64,000 bases of DNA. Source: an uncultured Aquimarina sp. (GTDB lineage Bacteria; Bacteroidota; Bacteroidia; Flavobacteriales; Flavobacteriaceae). Position 1 is the stretch's first letter, and every line of letters begins with the position of its first letter. The notes under the pieces are model-generated. The model had not been told where the DNA came from. It did not search any database and worked only from the letters and a program-made list of their open reading frames with translations. The position numbers and the translations under genes are program-made. The stretch lies in NCBI GenBank assembly GCA_947498815.1, contig CANMLU010000015.1, forward strand, positions 48,603-112,602, in the 5' to 3' direction. This document shows positions 36,253-46,611 of the stretch, piece by piece.

Positions 36253-36606
36253 TTAGAAGAATAGTAAGAGTTCTATATTTTGATAGGTTACATACAATGT
36301 AATTGTATGAATCAATTGATCCATTCCCAGAATAGGGAAGAATATACGGGGTGTATCATTATATCTGGCTGCTAATTTACTTGTAAAAAAGTCAGTAACT
36401 CCATGTAACCCACCATTGACAAGTGTATATACTATAGCCGTTTTAAACGAAAAAATAAAAATACAAAACGCGAATAACGTACCGGTATAAGTCAAAATAT
36501 GTATACCAAGCCATTTTAGATGTTGACTCTTACCCAATGCCATTTTTGAGGTTTGAAACGCATAGTCCCCAATCCAATGTGCTAAAAGAATTAAACTAAA
36601 AATCAT
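36253..36606 (-). CDS. DUF3307 membrane protein
   Basis: 117 residues, three to four membrane helices. The DUF3307 pattern is clear: HWIGDYAFQT near the start, LGIHILTYT, GGLHGVTDFFTSK and LGMDQLIHTITLY, giving conserved His, Asp and Gln residues spread through the helices. Function unknown. Confidence 0.8.
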   Translation of the reverse strand: MIFSLILLAHWIGDYAFQTSKMALGKSQHLKWLGIHILTYTGTLFAFCIFIFSFKTAIVYTLVNGGLHGVTDFFTSKLAARYNDTPRIFFPILGMDQLIHTITLYVTYQNIELLLFF

Positions 36607-36727
36607 AATTCAAAAGATACCAAATAGACATCGTATAACCTAATCGTTAGTAAAAAGTTTATAGAAATAGTAACCCATTTGGTGAAATGAAAACATAAGT
36701 TCAATCACTGATTTTTGATTATGTAGT

Positions 36728-38698
36728 ATGTTTCGAACATTTAGACATCGTTTATTATTCTGGTTTTTGGTTTTTATAACTTCAAGCATGCTTATTATTG
36801 CGCTATCATATACCTATCTTAAGAAGAGAGCGCAAATACAAACCAGGACAGAAAAAATTGAACAATCATATGTTTTATTGCTTAAAAGCGTAAAGGCACA
36901 GCAAGATTTTTTTACCTACGAAACCAAGAGTCAAAAGTTTTTTCGAACCGGAGATAGCCAATATCTTGATCATTACTTAAAATTATTAGATAGCACAAGA
37001 TACTTGATATCCAAAGTAGATTTTTCTAAAGAATCCGAACTTCAATCTTCTATCGATGAACTAAAATTGGGGATCACAGAAATAGATTCTGTTTTTATTT
37101 CCCTTATTATTCAAATTCAGGCTCGTGGTTTTAAAAATTACAATTTAGAAGGTTCTATGCGTAAAGATGCACATTGGTTAGAAAAAACTACTGAAGTAGC
37201 GCAACAGGATATTCTATTGTTAAGAAAACTGGAAAAAGATTATATCATAAGAAACGAAAAAACGTATGTTTCGAGATTTACCAATTTGATGTCCGAGATC
37301 AAAAAAAAAGTACAACGAAATAATAGAATAAATGCTACAAGAAAGAAAAGAATACTTTTCTATTTAGACGGTTATCAAAAAAAGTTCTTGCAGCTTGTAG
37401 AAATAGATGAATTAATAGGGATTAAAGACAATTCTGGTTTAAAAGCCGAATTGGATTACACTATAACCGCTTCAGAAGCCGGTTTCAGTGATATAGTGCA
37501 GCAAGCCAAATTATGGGAACAAGAAACTTTCGATCGTCTTACGCTTTATTTTTTATTGATAACCTTGGTTTTAATAGGAGGGAGCATTTGGGTGAGTACC
37601 TATATTTCTAGAAAAATTACAATACCGCTTACAGAACTTACCAAACACATCACTCGTTTTGTGGATAGCAAATTTACCTTGGAAAGTGAGCATCCAGTAA
37701 TACGTACAGAAGATGAAATCGGTCGACTTACACGTAACTTTTCTTTTCTTAAAGACGAAGTAATTTCACGTCTCAGGTTTTTCAAGGAAAAGGTAGATGA
37801 ACGTACTTTGGAGTTGGCCAATGCTAATAAAAAATTACTTCGACTTAGTGAAGCCAATAGCCGTTTTGTTCCCAAAGAGTTTTTGAATAATCTTGGAGTC
37901 GAAAGTATTGAAGAAGTTAAATTAGGGGACCAGGTAGAGCGCGAGATGACCATCATTTTTTCTGATATTCGTGAGTTCACCAAAATCTCTGAACGTCTTA
38001 GTCCTCAAGAAAATTTTGATTTTATTAATGCGTATCTTGGTGGTGTTGTGCCCATTATCAGGAAAAACGGAGGATTTATCGATAAGTTCATTGGAGATTC
38101 TGTTATGGCGCTTTTTCCAAAAGACCCGGACCATGCTATCCAAACGGTTTTTGAGTTTGAAGAATTTCTTGATGGCTTTAATAAAAAACTAAAGAAGCAA
38201 AACAAACCTATGGTACAAGTGGGTACTGGGATTCATACAGGAAATCTAATTTTGGGCACTATTGGACATGATCATCGATTAGAAACAACCGTTATTTCGG
38301 ATGCCGTAAATACTGCCTCCAGAGTAGAGGGATTAACTAAGCACTACCAGGCCAAAATTATAGGTACCGAATCCACTTTGTCAAAATTAAAAAATAAGGA
38401 AGACTTTAAGTATAGATTCCTGGACACCGTTAGGGTGAAAGGGAAATCTAAAACTATCTCGGTATACGAGTTTTTATCTTCTCGCGAGGCATCCAAGCTT
38501 TCCTATTTAAAGGAGTATGAAGAAGGTGTTGTGTTTATAAAGGATAAAAAGATACTGGAAGCTTCGGCAATATTTTCTGATTTACACACCAAATATCCAG
38601 AAGATAATGCTGTAAAAATATTTCATCAAAAATGTCAAAATTTCTTAGATAAGAAAACATCCACCTGGGATGAAATTACCAAAATGATCACCAAATAG
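36728..38698 (+). CDS. Membrane adenylate cyclase (class III) with HAMP domain
   Basis: 656 residues: first TM at about 10-27, extracytoplasmic helical sensor (about 30-265), second TM near 268-290, HAMP (about 290-345), coiled-coil linker (FFKEKVDERTLELANANKK), then a class III cyclase domain at about 405-590. Metal Asp residues are in FSDIREF (about 411) and FIGDSVMALF (about 456). Lys in FIDKFIGD and Asp in VISDAVNTASRVEG indicate ATP rather than GTP, and Asn/Arg of the transition-state pair are present. The enzyme looks active. Confidence 0.9.
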   Translation: MFRTFRHRLLFWFLVFITSSMLIIALSYTYLKKRAQIQTRTEKIEQSYVLLLKSVKAQQDFFTYETKSQKFFRTGDSQYLDHYLKLLDSTRYLISKVDFSKESELQSSIDELKLGITEIDSVFISLIIQIQARGFKNYNLEGSMRKDAHWLEKTTEVAQQDILLLRKLEKDYIIRNEKTYVSRFTNLMSEIKKKVQRNNRINATRKKRILFYLDGYQKKFLQLVEIDELIGIKDNSGLKAELDYTITASEAGFSDIVQQAKLWEQETFDRLTLYFLLITLVLIGGSIWVSTYISRKITIPLTELTKHITRFVDSKFTLESEHPVIRTEDEIGRLTRNFSFLKDEVISRLRFFKEKVDERTLELANANKKLLRLSEANSRFVPKEFLNNLGVESIEEVKLGDQVEREMTIIFSDIREFTKISERLSPQENFDFINAYLGGVVPIIRKNGGFIDKFIGDSVMALFPKDPDHAIQTVFEFEEFLDGFNKKLKKQNKPMVQVGTGIHTGNLILGTIGHDHRLETTVISDAVNTASRVEGLTKHYQAKIIGTESTLSKLKNKEDFKYRFLDTVRVKGKSKTISVYEFLSSREASKLSYLKEYEEGVVFIKDKKILEASAIFSDLHTKYPEDNAVKIFHQKCQNFLDKKTSTWDEITKMITK

Positions 38699-38704
38699 TT
38701 ATAT

Positions 38705-40129
38705 ATGAAAAAATATGATCTTATCGTTATTGGCTCTGGTCCTGCGGGAGAAAAAGCAGCGGCAAAGGCAGCGTATTTTGGACATAAAGTCGCTTTGATA
38801 GAAAAAGAACGTAAATACGGAGGTGCTGGAGTACAAACAGGTACGTTACCCTCGAAAACACTTAAGGAGACGGCCTTGTATTTGTCTGGAGTATATCAAA
38901 AAGGAATATTTGGAGTCGATAAAGAAGTGGGTAGAGAGACTGGAGTTCATGACTTCTTGTATCGAAAGAATGTAGTGACCAAACACATGCATAAAATTGT
39001 AAAATATAACCTTGAAAAACATGGAATCGATGTATATGAAGGCTTTGCAAGTTTTATCGACAAAAATCATATAAAAATTTCTGGTGAACTTGAGTTGACT
39101 ATTCAAGGTGAATATATTCTTATTGCAACGGGATCATATCCTTATCATCCAAAAGATATTCCATTTGATGATAAACGAATTTTGGATTCTGATTCAATAT
39201 TGAATATAAAACATTTTCCAAAGTCCATTTGTGTACTTGGTGCCGGAGTTATTGGTTGCGAGTATGCTACTATTTTTGGCGCTATGGGAGTGAAGACTTT
39301 TATAGTCAATGATCATGATAAGATCCTTGGATTTCTGGATACTGAAGTGTCTGAGGCTTTGGTGGATCAAATGCGAAAAAATGAAATCAAGATATTGTTT
39401 AATAACTCTATTGTTGGATTTGAAATCCCGGAGTTAGAGGATAAACCACTTCGATTAACGCTTAGATCTGGGGAGTTTCTAAATGTAGATATGTTTTTGT
39501 TTGCTGCAGGACGCAGTGGACGTATAAAAGGCTTGAATTGTGAAGAAATTGGTCTTGCGACTGGTAAAAGAGAAACTTTGTTGGTTAATGATAAATTCCA
39601 AACCAATATCCCCAATATTTATGCGGTTGGCGATGTAATTGGTTTTCCTGCTTTGGCGAGTACAAGTATGGAACAAGGGCGTATTGCCGTTACTCATATG
39701 TTTGATACCTCCGATTTAGAGTCACTGGCCGATATTTTTCCATATGGGATATATACTGTACCCGAAGTATCTATGGTTGGTATAACCGAAGAGCAAGCAT
39801 TAGCCGATAAAATTGAGTACGGGGTGGGGTATAGCTATTATCGCGACACATCTCGAGGGATGATTATGGGGGATACCGATAATGGGTACTTGAAACTTAT
39901 ATTCGATAAGAAAACCAGGGTTATTTTGGGCGTACACGTAATTGGATATTTCGCAACAGAGTTAATTCATTACGGGATGGAGTTGGTGAGAGAACAGAAA
40001 ACCCTTGATAATTTAATAGGTACAGTTTTTAATTACCCGACACTGCATGATCTATATAAATATGCCAGCTACGATGGTCTAGGAAATATAGCTGGTAAGA
40101 AAATTAAAAAGGCCGGAGAGGTTATATGA
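38705..40129 (+). CDS. SthA-like FAD/NAD(P) oxidoreductase
   Basis: 474 residues of the disulfide-reductase flavoprotein fold: GSGPAG (11-16), second nucleotide site GAGVIGCEYA, FAD Asp in YAVGDVIG, and a C-terminal dimer domain. The redox CxxxxC is absent (GGAGVQTGTLPSK, 39-51), and the C-terminal NYPTLHDLYKYA resembles the NYPT signature of soluble transhydrogenase, so hydride transfer between NADH and NADP is the best guess. SthA normally keeps one Cys at this loop; here none. It starts 6 bases after the cyclase gene, so they are co-transcribed. Confidence 0.82.
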   Translation: MKKYDLIVIGSGPAGEKAAAKAAYFGHKVALIEKERKYGGAGVQTGTLPSKTLKETALYLSGVYQKGIFGVDKEVGRETGVHDFLYRKNVVTKHMHKIVKYNLEKHGIDVYEGFASFIDKNHIKISGELELTIQGEYILIATGSYPYHPKDIPFDDKRILDSDSILNIKHFPKSICVLGAGVIGCEYATIFGAMGVKTFIVNDHDKILGFLDTEVSEALVDQMRKNEIKILFNNSIVGFEIPELEDKPLRLTLRSGEFLNVDMFLFAAGRSGRIKGLNCEEIGLATGKRETLLVNDKFQTNIPNIYAVGDVIGFPALASTSMEQGRIAVTHMFDTSDLESLADIFPYGIYTVPEVSMVGITEEQALADKIEYGVGYSYYRDTSRGMIMGDTDNGYLKLIFDKKTRVILGVHVIGYFATELIHYGMELVREQKTLDNLIGTVFNYPTLHDLYKYASYDGLGNIAGKKIKKAGEVI

Positions 40130-40141
40130 TAACGCGTAATA

Positions 40142-41281
40142 TTATTGAATTTTATTAATTTCGATAATGCTGTGGGTATTGCTGGTATCTCCATATGAAT
40201 TTCCGTTGGTTGCTACAAAAACACGCCCTTCTGGAGAAATAGCGATATCTCTAAGACGACCAAGTTCACCTTCAAAAAATGTTTCTTCGTTGGTTATCGA
40301 GGTACCATCACTACTTAATGTTAATGCAATGAGTTGTTGATCTTTTAAAACAGTCATGATCAGCTTATTTGTCCATTCGGGAATACGATCACTCGTGTAA
40401 TACACAAGATCCGAAGGTGCAATCGTTGGAGTCCAGTTAAAAATAGATTCCACAGTTTCATTATTTGCTGCAAATTCTTCTTCTCCGACTGTATTCACAA
40501 TTCCTCTTATTTCTGGCCAACCATAATTTTTTCCTGGAGCTATACTATTGATTTCATCATCTGTGCTTGGTCCATGTTCTGAACTATAGATGGTTCCATT
40601 GGCAAGTTGAACAATTCCTTGGGCGTTTCGATGTCCATAACTGTATATGTAGCTTCCGGTAATTGGATTATCCGTGGGGATACTTCCGTCAAGGTTTATT
40701 CTTAGGATTTTGCCTGCCAAAGAATTCATGTTTTGCGATAAACTGGCATCGCCTGCATCTCCCGTTGTCATTAACAAATGTAGATCTGGAGTAATCAATA
40801 AGCGCGAACCGTTATGGATATTGTCTGCTGGTATATCATCCAATAATATAGTTTCATTTGATAGTGCGTTATTGGAATATGTAAAACGCACTAACCTTTC
40901 TACTAAACCATTACCATCTTCATAGGTGTATACAGCATAAACGAAAGGATTTGTATCAAAATTTGGATGATGCACCATACCTAATAATCCACTTTCCTGT
41001 ACTTGGGCTACATTGTTAATAGTAAGTACTTCTTGTTGGTCTCCGGTATTGGGGTTTATTCTACTTATTTTACCGCTTCTTTCTGTTACCCAAAGAAAAT
41101 CATCAGGACCCCAAACTAACTCCCAGGGCACACTTAGCGTATTTATCAAAGTAGTAGTAGCATCTACAGGATTCGGATCTGGATCCGGGTCTGGATCAGG
41201 AGAATTATTGTCATCTCCAGAACAATAAAAAAGTAATGATACTACTAATGTCAGACTAATTAATTTCAGTACATTCTTCAT
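40142..41281 (-). CDS. PQQ-dependent sugar dehydrogenase lipoprotein
   Basis: 379 residues. Lipoprotein signal with Cys20 in LFYCSGDD, then a DP repeat spacer (SPDPDPDPDPNPVD) and a six-bladed soluble-glucose-dehydrogenase-like propeller: WELVWGPDDFLWVTERSGKI, GLLGMVHHPNF, LLMTTGDAGDASLS, GKILRINLDGSIP, YGHRNAQGI, EHGPSTDDEINSI, GKNYGWPE. These include the usual His/Arg PQQ contacts and calcium site residues. Likely a surface aldose dehydrogenase. Confidence 0.88.
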   Translation of the reverse strand: MKNVLKLISLTLVVSLLFYCSGDDNNSPDPDPDPDPNPVDATTTLINTLSVPWELVWGPDDFLWVTERSGKISRINPNTGDQQEVLTINNVAQVQESGLLGMVHHPNFDTNPFVYAVYTYEDGNGLVERLVRFTYSNNALSNETILLDDIPADNIHNGSRLLITPDLHLLMTTGDAGDASLSQNMNSLAGKILRINLDGSIPTDNPITGSYIYSYGHRNAQGIVQLANGTIYSSEHGPSTDDEINSIAPGKNYGWPEIRGIVNTVGEEEFAANNETVESIFNWTPTIAPSDLVYYTSDRIPEWTNKLIMTVLKDQQLIALTLSSDGTSITNEETFFEGELGRLRDIAISPEGRVFVATNGNSYGDTSNTHSIIEINKIQ

Positions 41282-41373
41282 AATATCTTCTATTTAGATT
41301 GTAGAATTCTTACATATTGATAACCAATAGTTTTCAAATTTATTTTATTCAAGTTTTATTACTTACCAAAATA

Positions 41374-43758
41374 CTAATTACTTCTGTTTCTTTCTTCATC
41401 ATTTCCGAAACCTCTTTGTTTATTTTTAATCTTACTATTACCGAAGTTATAGGATACAGAAAACCTTGCAAAGCGCGTACTATAGTTTTGAGCATATACC
41501 GTTTCTATACCATTTACTACAGAAGCTAATCTGCTATAGCTTGCCTTATCAAAGATGTCATTAACAGCCAAAGAGAGTTGAAGTTTGTTTTTAAAAATGC
41601 TTTGCTTCAATGCGATATTTAGACTATAGATTTCTGCAATATCAAAAATTCGTGACTTGTTTGGAGAATTGTACCAAAAATTAGCCTCTAGTTTTGTGTT
41701 CTTTCCTAATGAAAATGTATTATTAGTGGATAGACTTATCTGAAATCCATTTCGTTCAATGGCGTCTATCTTATCCCTATCAAAGATGTTCTTATTCACG
41801 ATAAGATATACTTGATTTTGACTTTTCCACCATGGAAATATCGTTAGAGAGATCAATTCTCCAATCCCGCCAGTATAGTTCTTAAAGTAATTTTCGCGTA
41901 GTACCGCTTGTACTTCTGTTTCTTCATTTGCACTAAAAATAGTACCATAACCATCTGTAATACTATTAAAAAAAGCATTTGTAGTTAGAATGTTCTTATA
42001 AGTGTGGTTGAATTCAAAACTGTCTGTAAAAGATGGTTGTAAAAAAGGGTTTCCTTCAGAGAATGTATTGGTGTTTGCATATATTCGAAATGGATTTAAA
42101 TCTCTAAAACTTGGTCTGTTAATTCGTTTTCCGTAAGTAAGAGAGAAGTTATGATCTTCATTTTTTTGAAATGAAATATATGCCGATGGAAACAATTTGG
42201 AATACGTATTAGTGTTGGTTTCGTTCAGTGTCTTAGAAAATCCTTTGGTAGTAGTGTTTTCAAACCGCAATCCAAGTTGAAACTCCCATCTTTCACCAAT
42301 ACGTTTTGATCCATTTATATATAATGCCTGAATGTTTTCTTTATACTCAAATTCGTTTGATGAAGTGGGGTCAAAAACTGGTATACCCGTTTCTGTAGTA
42401 AAGTTTTTAAGATCATTTATGGTTTTAATGAAACTCATTTTGCCCCCGTATGATAAATTAATTGAGTTGAGTGGGTGTTCTACATCTATTTTGGCACTTA
42501 AATTATCAATACGTTGCTCTGAGAAGTTTTGGGTAGCAAGATTAATTCCTGCAATATCACCGTTGGGTAAAACCGTGTTAACCAAGTTATTCAGTAAAAG
42601 ACTGTTGTCATAATCAAAGTAATCCAAATCGAAGGATATTTTTCGATCCAATGTGTCCAAGGCAACTATTCCATGAAGGTTATATAGATGACTATTCACA
42701 TCTCTGTCATATAGACCATCATTGACAAATAACGAATCTAATTGATTGTTCCTGTCATATATTTCTGTAATAGATTTAGTATCAAAATTGGGAGTACTTA
42801 GATTTCCCATATATTGTACTCCAATTACGACGCGTTCGGTTATGTCATAATCCATCGATAAACGACCAGATAGGTTATTTTTATCTGCTTTGTTATAGGA
42901 GTCCAATAACCAAGGGCCTTCGGGATATAAAACATCGATTTCTTCGATTTCTCTATTATACCCTTTGGTAGCATTGGCCGATGCCGAAAACCGAAACTTG
43001 TTCTTGTTATATGAAAAATTATTACGAAGCGTAGAAAAGTTATATGTATTCTGATTGTAGGCAAGGGTAGTAGTGTTTTTCCAAGAATTGCGTACTCCTT
43101 TTTTAAAGATAATATTGATTAAACCTCCATTTCCGGCAGCTTCGTATTTTGAAGGTGGATTGGTAATGATTTCAATTTTTTTAATATCATTGGCTGCGAT
43201 TGAATTCATGAAATCAACCAATTCTTCTCCAGATAATTGTAATAATCTTCCGTCAACCATAACTCGAGATTCACCACGACCGATCATACTAATAGTGTTG
43301 TTCTGAATAGTAACCCCTGGTGCAATACGTAGCGCATCCAAAGCATCACCACCGCTAGCTGCAATACTGTTTTCTACATTAAAGATCAATCGATCAGATT
43401 TACGTTCAATTATTTTCTTGGTCGTTTTGATAATGACTTCATCCAAACCTGTGGCGCTATCATTAAGGATAATGGTTCCTAAATTGATTGACTCTGTAAG
43501 TTCAATTTGTTGATTCCAATCGCTAAAACCCATAAAGCTTATTGTTATCGTATATATACCATTTGGAGCGGTCAAAATAAGTTTTCCTTCATCATCGGTT
43601 ATGGCTCCATTTATGATTTTTCCATCTGGAGAGGTCAAAACCACATTGGCAAATGCAATGGGTTCTGTTTGATTCCTTACTTTTCCGGTGATTTCGAACT
43701 GCGAAAAACTAGCTAAAGGGAATAAAAATAGTATTAGAATTGAAATTGTTCTCATCAT
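41374..43758 (-). CDS. Outer-membrane beta-barrel (TonB-type) protein
   Basis: 794 residues. Signal peptide ending ASFSQ, carboxypeptidase-like domain (about 21-105), plug region (about 120-225, GGDALDALRIAPGVTIQN, GLINIIFKKG) and a C-terminal barrel of the OMP_b-brl_3 type. Members are TonB-linked but often lack a clear TonB box. Cargo unknown. An AraC-type regulator lies 144 bases upstream on the same strand. Confidence 0.86.
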   Translation of the reverse strand: MMRTISILILFLFPLASFSQFEITGKVRNQTEPIAFANVVLTSPDGKIINGAITDDEGKLILTAPNGIYTITISFMGFSDWNQQIELTESINLGTIILNDSATGLDEVIIKTTKKIIERKSDRLIFNVENSIAASGGDALDALRIAPGVTIQNNTISMIGRGESRVMVDGRLLQLSGEELVDFMNSIAANDIKKIEIITNPPSKYEAAGNGGLINIIFKKGVRNSWKNTTTLAYNQNTYNFSTLRNNFSYNKNKFRFSASANATKGYNREIEEIDVLYPEGPWLLDSYNKADKNNLSGRLSMDYDITERVVIGVQYMGNLSTPNFDTKSITEIYDRNNQLDSLFVNDGLYDRDVNSHLYNLHGIVALDTLDRKISFDLDYFDYDNSLLLNNLVNTVLPNGDIAGINLATQNFSEQRIDNLSAKIDVEHPLNSINLSYGGKMSFIKTINDLKNFTTETGIPVFDPTSSNEFEYKENIQALYINGSKRIGERWEFQLGLRFENTTTKGFSKTLNETNTNTYSKLFPSAYISFQKNEDHNFSLTYGKRINRPSFRDLNPFRIYANTNTFSEGNPFLQPSFTDSFEFNHTYKNILTTNAFFNSITDGYGTIFSANEETEVQAVLRENYFKNYTGGIGELISLTIFPWWKSQNQVYLIVNKNIFDRDKIDAIERNGFQISLSTNNTFSLGKNTKLEANFWYNSPNKSRIFDIAEIYSLNIALKQSIFKNKLQLSLAVNDIFDKASYSRLASVVNGIETVYAQNYSTRFARFSVSYNFGNSKIKNKQRGFGNDEERNRSN

Positions 43759-43902
43759 GAATTTTGTTTTTGATTAATGATGAGACAAATATTACTTTTG
43801 ATTCGCTTTTATGCGACCGATTAAAAAAATCGAACCATTTTTGTAACAAGAAATGCGTTCGACTTTTTTCAACCAAACGTTCGACTTTTTATAAGGTATT
43901 GA

Positions 43903-45048
43903 TTATAAGTTGTTTCTGCGATATTGTGTAGGAGTAAGGTGAGCATACTTTTTAAAGGCAGTGTTGAAAGAAGATTTTGAATTAAACCCTACCTCATATA
44001 GAATTTCGAGAACTGTAAACTGTTTTTTGGTGGCATCTTTCAAAATATGCATGGCATGTCGTATGCGATACTCATTAACAAAATCAAAAAAGTGTTGATT
44101 AAGATGATGATTAATTAGTATTGAAACTTCTCTTACGGGTAACTGCAAATCATCGGCCAAATCCTGAATCGTGAGTGTAGGGTTAAGATATGGCTTTTGA
44201 TCCTGCATATAGATTTTTAACTTACTGATTTGTTCTTGAGTTTGTTCTGCATCTCTATCGATACTGTTTGCAACTTTATCTTCAGCAATAATGCTCTCAA
44301 TAGATTTCAATTTTGAATGTATCCCTTTAAAAAAACTTGGATGGTGTAAGGCTTTTAAGATTAACCAACATACAAAACAAAGGACCAAAAATGCTACAAT
44401 GATTCTGGCAATATTGATAGTTTCGAAATCATTGTTAAACCGTTTAAATATGGTTTTAGAAGTACTAACTACAAATAGACATGTCGAAATAACATTGAGT
44501 TGAAACAACCAATCATGTTTGGCTGTTGTTGCATTCGAGTAATTCTCTAGCATTACTCTTTTGGATCTTTTGATTACAATAAAAATAGCAATGATATACA
44601 CTACTACCTGTATATGACCCATTAGTAATGTAAATATAGTCTCAGGATTGGTTTGATAACTATGAAAAAAGATATCTCTAGCTTCGGCGTTTGCCAAATA
44701 AAACCTGGGCATAAATACTAAGGTATTTACTACAAAAGGAATACCATGTAATAGATGTATTGGTTTCAGTTTGAAATCTACATAGATAACCGATAATACA
44801 AAAAGATAAAGCAAAGGACATGAAAGAAATGGTAAATCCATGCGAAGCATCTCCAAAATATGTGGCATCTCGATAAACCTATGATAAAAGAAAGAACTAA
44901 TATCTATGGCCACAATAATCAAATAAGCAGCTATAAGCGGGTTACTTATTTTGTTTTCGGATTTGACCGTTAATAAAAAAACGGAAAAAAGAATTGATAC
45001 AAAAACAATCAAGAAACTTATAATGCTTAATATAGCGTAGTTATCCAT
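43903..45048 (-). CDS. AraC-family regulator with seven-helix membrane sensor
   Basis: 381 residues. About seven transmembrane helices fill 1-240; an AraC-type DNA-binding domain is at about 285-381 with two HTH units (TIQDLADDLQLPVREVSIL and the VLEILYEVGFNSKSSFNTAF segment). A membrane-embedded one-component system; the ligand would be sensed in or outside the membrane. The nearby beta-barrel gene is a possible target. Confidence 0.88.
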   Translation of the reverse strand: MDNYAILSIISFLIVFVSILFSVFLLTVKSENKISNPLIAAYLIIVAIDISSFFYHRFIEMPHILEMLRMDLPFLSCPLLYLFVLSVIYVDFKLKPIHLLHGIPFVVNTLVFMPRFYLANAEARDIFFHSYQTNPETIFTLLMGHIQVVVYIIAIFIVIKRSKRVMLENYSNATTAKHDWLFQLNVISTCLFVVSTSKTIFKRFNNDFETINIARIIVAFLVLCFVCWLILKALHHPSFFKGIHSKLKSIESIIAEDKVANSIDRDAEQTQEQISKLKIYMQDQKPYLNPTLTIQDLADDLQLPVREVSILINHHLNQHFFDFVNEYRIRHAMHILKDATKKQFTVLEILYEVGFNSKSSFNTAFKKYAHLTPTQYRRNNL

Positions 45049-45069
45049 ATAGATTTACCTGATTCTTAT

Positions 45070-45318
45070 TTAGTTTTCCCTATTCTTCATCGCTACCTTG
45101 ATGTCTTTGATTTGCTTAAACTGTAATGGTAAAATTGCTAATAATGAAACACCAACTATCATGGTCACATCAAATTCACCTTTTTTAATGGTATTATACG
45201 TTGTAAGACCAATTAGTAATGCAAGAACCCCTATAAGTGTCCAGGTAATAGTTTGTAAAGTTACTAATCTTGATTTTAAATCGGCTTTTGATAATTTTGC
45301 TAAATCTTCCTTTTTCAT
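45070..45318 (-). CDS. Small two-helix membrane protein, unknown
   Basis: 82 residues: charged N-terminus (MKKEDLAKLSKADLKSRL), two transmembrane helices (about 28-46 and 53-68) and a basic end. Resembles small flavobacterial proteins sometimes mislabelled as redox-active disulfide proteins, but it has no cysteine. It sits 21 bases upstream of the AraC gene and is probably co-transcribed. Confidence 0.65.
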   Translation of the reverse strand: MKKEDLAKLSKADLKSRLVTLQTITWTLIGVLALLIGLTTYNTIKKGEFDVTMIVGVSLLAILPLQFKQIKDIKVAMKNREN

Positions 45319-45392
45319 TATTACTTATTATTCCAAATTAATTTTCCTTCCTTAGATACATCGAAATACAGGAAATATACGCGCAAAATACT

Positions 45393-46427
45393 TTATTTCT
45401 TTTTAATATAATTGGAAAAAACTTCTTGAAATGCATCTACAGTCGTCTTTTCTTCTTTTATAAGCTTACTTTTTTCATAGATGTGATATACCGTATTATC
45501 TTTATTTTCAAGGCACCGAATACCATCTTTTATAGTTCCGTTATCATCGGTCTCAAAATATCCAATAATCACAGGTCTTTGCGAATACTCTTTTTCTTCA
45601 GAGAAACCTTGAGTTGTAATAAGTGTATCTAGTATATGATCAAAAGCATCATCTATGTTCTTGGATGTAGAGATATCGATTACTCCAAAAATACGTTCAC
45701 TTAAGTTGGCTTCAGACATTAGTATTTGTGCATCTTTGGCATATCGATATGCTGCACCTTTGTTTACATCGTCTTCAACATACAAGCGCACCAAACTGTT
45801 TTTTGGAAAACTTGTCGCAGTATGTGCAACATTTTCTTCATATAATAATACTTTATCGCGATGTGATAACTGTGCAACCCATGAATTAGCATTCAAATAC
45901 AATTCGATTTTGTACTCTTTCTCTTGTAAATTTGTAATCAGAATAGTGTCTCTTTGTTTTTGGAAAGTTAATCGGTTAAAATAATGCATGGCAAAGATAT
46001 CTTGTGTAAAACCCTGTAATTTTCCATTATTCCAATTCTTACAAAGGATACCATTTTTGATGAGCACAACCTCGGGACCATTAAAGATACTACTATCCTT
46101 GTAGGTAGCTTTTTTATCCAATACAAATTCATTTTGCTCCATCTGTTCCAGTATATCCATCGAATACTGATATTTTGGCACTCCTTTTTCGTAAAAATCT
46201 ACGGTATAGAATTCAGTATCACCTTTTTTAAAGTACCCTTCATATGGTTTTCCATTTTTATACGTTCCCTGATACGAATCCATAGGGATTTCTTTAATTT
46301 TAAAAGAGGTATCATGTATTATTGAGTCTTTCATTTGCTGGGCATTAGTGTGATTGAAGCCAATACTAACGGTTATTACTGTTACTAGTTTTAGGAGTGC
46401 ATTTTTCATTTGCTTGTCGGACTTCAT
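45393..46427 (-). CDS. Exported protein of unknown function with MORN-like segment
   Basis: 344 residues; signal peptide ends FNHTNAQ, and Met7 is an equally good start. Near residue 50 is a MORN-like stretch (SYQGTYKNGKPYEGYFKKGD); the rest is beta-rich with LQEKEYKIELYLNANSW. No family recognised. No partner gene is obvious. Confidence 0.62.
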   Translation of the reverse strand: MKSDKQMKNALLKLVTVITVSIGFNHTNAQQMKDSIIHDTSFKIKEIPMDSYQGTYKNGKPYEGYFKKGDTEFYTVDFYEKGVPKYQYSMDILEQMEQNEFVLDKKATYKDSSIFNGPEVVLIKNGILCKNWNNGKLQGFTQDIFAMHYFNRLTFQKQRDTILITNLQEKEYKIELYLNANSWVAQLSHRDKVLLYEENVAHTATSFPKNSLVRLYVEDDVNKGAAYRYAKDAQILMSEANLSERIFGVIDISTSKNIDDAFDHILDTLITTQGFSEEKEYSQRPVIIGYFETDDNGTIKDGIRCLENKDNTVYHIYEKSKLIKEEKTTVDAFQEVFSNYIKKK

Positions 46428-46514
46428 ATAATAATAATAGGATTACCTAGGCTAAAGTAACCATATTTTCTAAAAGTAGAGGATGTACTGTTTATATGAC
46501 GTATGAACACAAAA

Positions 46515-46540
46515 AAAAGAGGTACATACATACCTCTTTT
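46515..46540 (-). terminator. Terminator after the HExxH protein gene
   Basis: A 10-bp perfect stem (AAAAGAGGTA / TACCTCTTTT) with a 6-base loop; on the minus strand it is followed by more T. It lies 71 bases after the stop at 46612. Confidence 0.8.
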
Positions 46541-46611
46541 CTTCAATTAACAACTCTATATAATGGTAAATTAATGAATTTAAATACAAATCTCTTTTCT
46601 TACAAATGGAT

